Below are positions 61,834 through 64,000 of a DNA stretch of 64,000 bases, one piece after another. The notes beneath the pieces are model-generated. The model searched no databases. It was not told where the DNA came from and saw only the letters and a program-made list of their open reading frames with translations. How positions within the stretch are numbered: position 1 is the first letter of the stretch; each line of letters opens with the position of its first letter. The translations under genes and the position numbers were made by a program. Location of the stretch: assembly GCF_002082015.1 (NCBI RefSeq), contig NZ_CP015109.1, positions 1,386,001 to 1,450,000 on the forward strand, read 5' to 3'. The DNA is from Sporosarcina ureae. GTDB taxonomy: Bacteria; Bacillota; Bacilli; Bacillales_A; Planococcaceae.

Positions 61834-63225
61834 TTAAGAATAAAATAGTATCCAGTATCCATAAATTGAAGCAAGGACGACGAACAGCCAAATGACAAAT
61901 GCACTTGAACCGAGTCTCAATAAATCACGTTTTGTGAAGTAACCATATTCATAACTGATTAAATGTATTGGTGATTGTGTTATCAAAACAAAGCCTGGGA
62001 TCCCCATTAAGAATACCCCCATTGATAAGTACAATGGATCGTGCGCGGGGAATGCTTCGCCTATCGCTAACGTTACTGGTAGCATAATTGTTAAAAACCC
62101 TAGTACATTGACAAAAAACAGTCTCAGTAAAGCTGTAATTAGCAAAAGTGAAAAAACCATCAGGAAATATGAATCCATCGACAACCAATTGATCAGTTGA
62201 CTAGCGAACCATTTCACTGCTTCTGTCTTAATCAACATACTCGATAACATCAAAGTTGCTGCAAAAAACAGCAGTAAGTCCCAACCAATCTTTTTCTTCG
62301 CTATCTCCCATTGCCAAATCCCCGTAACTGGAAGCACAGTCAATACTGCTCCAAACAATGCGACTAAAGAAACAGAAAAACCATGTAAACTTCCTGTCAT
62401 CCACAATACAACCGTTAATCCAAGAATCGTAAGAATTTTCCATTCGTTGCGTGACATATGTCCAAGTGCAAGTAATTTTTGATCAAGTACTCTTTCAAGT
62501 TCTGCCCCATCAATCGGCTCAGGTGGGAACACTACTAGAAAGAGTAGAAATAATAGCAGTAAAAAAATAACAATAGGAGGTCCCATATATAAAATCCAAC
62601 GCATATAATCGAGACCCTCTGTCATATCGCCCAACAATCCATACGCATACAGCGTTGAGCTTGCCCCCGTCGCCACTACCGCTCCAGATATCGGCACAAT
62701 GAGAGTCAAGCCGACAAACAGTGACTTGGCTAGCTTTTCTACGGAACCCATCGTTTCCAAATGTTTGATGATACTATCCAAAACTGATGATACAAGACTT
62801 GCTTTTCCCACATTAGACGGAATAAACAGCGACAAGATAAACATCAAGACAAATGAGAAAAACACTAGCAACCGGCTTGAACCTTTAGATAAAGAAAGCA
62901 ACTTCAATGATAAGCGGCTAGCGAGTCCCGATTCAATGAATGCACCTGCTAAAATGAACGTCGAAAATAGCAACCAGACTATCTCCGAGGCAAAATAGCT
63001 CAATGTTTCTTCATAAGTAAAGAAGTGTACAGAAAGCAATAACATCAACAACAAAGAACTGAACGCTAAAGGAAAGACCCCACCAATCCAAAGAACTTGG
63101 ATAATGATGAGGCATGCGATCGCACGTAATACTTCTGTTGTCTCCACTAAAGGGGAGAACGTCAAGATATATAGCAACACACTAAAATTGAATAGTAGTT
63201 TTTTCTTTTTTGTCATCACTTTCAT
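61834..63225 (-). CDS. SLC13/DASS-like anion permease
   Basis: 463 residues with eleven or twelve membrane helices. It begins with a basic MKVMTKKKKLLFNFS. SNVGKASLVSSVLDSIIKHL and GAVVATGASSTLYAYG sit where DASS carriers have their two substrate/Na+ motifs (SNT type), and ETEAVKWFASQLINWL-like text (IKTEAVKWFASQL) follows. Family members carry di- and tricarboxylates. Ribosome binding site is weak (GTAAGTGA). Lies between the TctA gene and prpB on the same strand, so it is likely part of the cluster. Confidence 0.75.
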   Translation of the reverse strand: MKVMTKKKKLLFNFSVLLYILTFSPLVETTEVLRAIACLIIIQVLWIGGVFPLAFSSLLLMLLLSVHFFTYEETLSYFASEIVWLLFSTFILAGAFIESGLASRLSLKLLSLSKGSSRLLVFFSFVLMFILSLFIPSNVGKASLVSSVLDSIIKHLETMGSVEKLAKSLFVGLTLIVPISGAVVATGASSTLYAYGLLGDMTEGLDYMRWILYMGPPIVIFLLLLFLLFLVVFPPEPIDGAELERVLDQKLLALGHMSRNEWKILTILGLTVVLWMTGSLHGFSVSLVALFGAVLTVLPVTGIWQWEIAKKKIGWDLLLFFAATLMLSSMLIKTEAVKWFASQLINWLSMDSYFLMVFSLLLITALLRLFFVNVLGFLTIMLPVTLAIGEAFPAHDPLYLSMGVFLMGIPGFVLITQSPIHLISYEYGYFTKRDLLRLGSSAFVIWLFVVLASIYGYWILFYS

Positions 63226-63233
63226 ACAATCAC

Positions 63234-64000
63234 TTACATTGCTTCGCTATTATTTTTTTGTTCTTTACGTTTCTTTAACCAAGATGAAAAGAACGGTAAG
63301 CCAAGCGAGATAATTGTCATAAGAACAAGTGCGATTGTAATTGGTGAAGCCGTAAGAATTCCAATTGCGTTTGGATACGAGATCAAACTCATTCGGAAGT
63401 TCTGTTCCATGTCTGATCCGACAATAACCGCTAGAATTAATGGAGCTACCGGGAATCTCAGCATCTTCATGAATAGACCTACGAAACCGAAGATAATCAA
63501 AATCAAGAAGTCTACTGTACTGTAACCAAGTGTATAGGTACCGATAAACGCTAGCATCATAATAACTGGATATAATACGCGTGGTGGTGTATCTAGAATC
63601 TTCACAAGGATTCCGACAAGTGCAATGTTTAGTATCACTAGGAACAAGTTACCGATAAACATACTATTGATGAACGTCCACACCATATCAGGATTATTCT
63701 CAAACAATAGCGGGCCAGGCTTTAAACCGAGCATGACAATCGCACCTAGGATTACAGCAGTTGTTCCTGAGCCTGGGATCCCCATAGCAAGCATCGGGAT
63801 AAATGCTCCAACAGCCGCTGCGTTGTTAGATGACTCTGGTGCGGCCAACCCCTCAATTGCACCTTCTCCAAATTCTTCTGGGTGTTTCGAGACTTGCTTC
63901 TCCATTGAATAACTTAGCATCGATGCAATGGCACCGCCTGCTCCAGGAAGTACACCGATCAAGAAACCGATAGGACCATTACGGATAATTGGCCACTTAG
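63234..64000 (-). CDS. Tripartite tricarboxylate transporter permease TctA, partial
   Basis: At least 255 residues of the C-terminal part; the 5' end lies beyond the window. GFLIGVLPGAGGAIASMLSYSMEKQ and FGEGAIEGLAAPESSNNAAAVGAFIPMLAMGIPGSGTTAVILGAI are the TctA signature (shown in two parts of the family pattern). The frame is open to the edge (KWPIIRNGPI). It imports citrate-like acids with a TctC binding protein and TctB, which should lie further right. Its stop is eight bases before the next gene. Confidence 0.92.
   Translation of the reverse strand, partial: KWPIIRNGPIGFLIGVLPGAGGAIASMLSYSMEKQVSKHPEEFGEGAIEGLAAPESSNNAAAVGAFIPMLAMGIPGSGTTAVILGAIVMLGLKPGPLLFENNPDMVWTFINSMFIGNLFLVILNIALVGILVKILDTPPRVLYPVIMMLAFIGTYTLGYSTVDFLILIIFGFVGLFMKMLRFPVAPLILAVIVGSDMEQNFRMSLISYPNAIGILTASPITIALVLMTIISLGLPFFSSWLKKRKEQKNNSEAM

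Overview
The window looks like chromosome of a low-GC Gram-positive endospore-lineage bacterium, most probably a Planococcaceae member of the Sporosarcina type (inference). Many products are close to Bacillus subtilis families (LOV-STAS photoreceptor YtvA, YqhG/YqhH, YkoEDC, YusW, BceRSAB, OppABCDF, MmgF-type PrpB). Shine-Dalgarno sites are strong AGGAGG types, UUG and GUG starts are common, hairpin-plus-T terminators are frequent, and TPP and cobalamin riboswitches and a CcpA cre box are present. I saw no rRNA, tRNA, CRISPR array, prophage or intact insertion sequence.

Layout. 1-11.8 kb: metabolic and housekeeping genes, namely a rhodanese-ASCH fusion, hotdog thioesterase, HAD phosphatase, class II aldolase, AarF/UbiB kinase, histidine phosphatase, MFS pump, MsrA, GNAT, pentapeptide repeat protein, DinB protein and a LOV-STAS blue-light sensor. 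11.9-17.8 kb: complete oligopeptide transporter operon oppABCDF, with a promoter whose -35 lies inside a cre box and a terminator between oppA and the rest. 18-22.6 kb: YusW lipoprotein, catalase-related peroxidase, NCS1 permease behind a structured leader, and a flavin reductase with a decayed small gene in front. 22.9-26 kb: Asp-rich lipoprotein, then a two-gene Tat-exported GMC dehydrogenase. 26.2-26.7 kb: pseudogene with four in-frame stops. 26.8-29.3 kb: TetR-GNAT-MATE operon. 29.4-30.1 kb: cobalamin riboswitch followed only by two small unknown ORFs. 30.1-34.6 kb: complete BceRS-BceAB antimicrobial-peptide sensing and detoxification module. 34.7-39.8 kb: YqhG, SNF2 helicase YqhH, and a vWA/MoxR pair. 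40.2-40.5 kb: intergenic repeat-like DNA.

40.6-51.8 kb: aspartate dehydrogenase, DUF2935-like protein, ECF sigma factor with membrane partner, SulP transporter plus universal stress protein, a resolvase-like protein lacking the catalytic serine beside a palindrome, YitT protein, chemoreceptor, multicopper oxidase broken by one stop codon, and a DnaQ-like exonuclease. 51.9-55 kb: TPP riboswitch and ykoEDC thiamine-precursor transporter. 55-57 kb: two more universal stress proteins and BioY with a likely BirA operator. 57-64 kb: an AcnD-PrpF-PrpB methylcitrate/tricarboxylate degradation cluster, with an SLC13-type permease and a TctA permease that runs off the right edge.

The most novel-looking points are the orphan cobalamin riboswitch with its 48-residue ORF, the tricarboxylate cluster with two transporters, the serine-less resolvase with its palindrome, and the alternative-pairing leader before the NCS1 permease.
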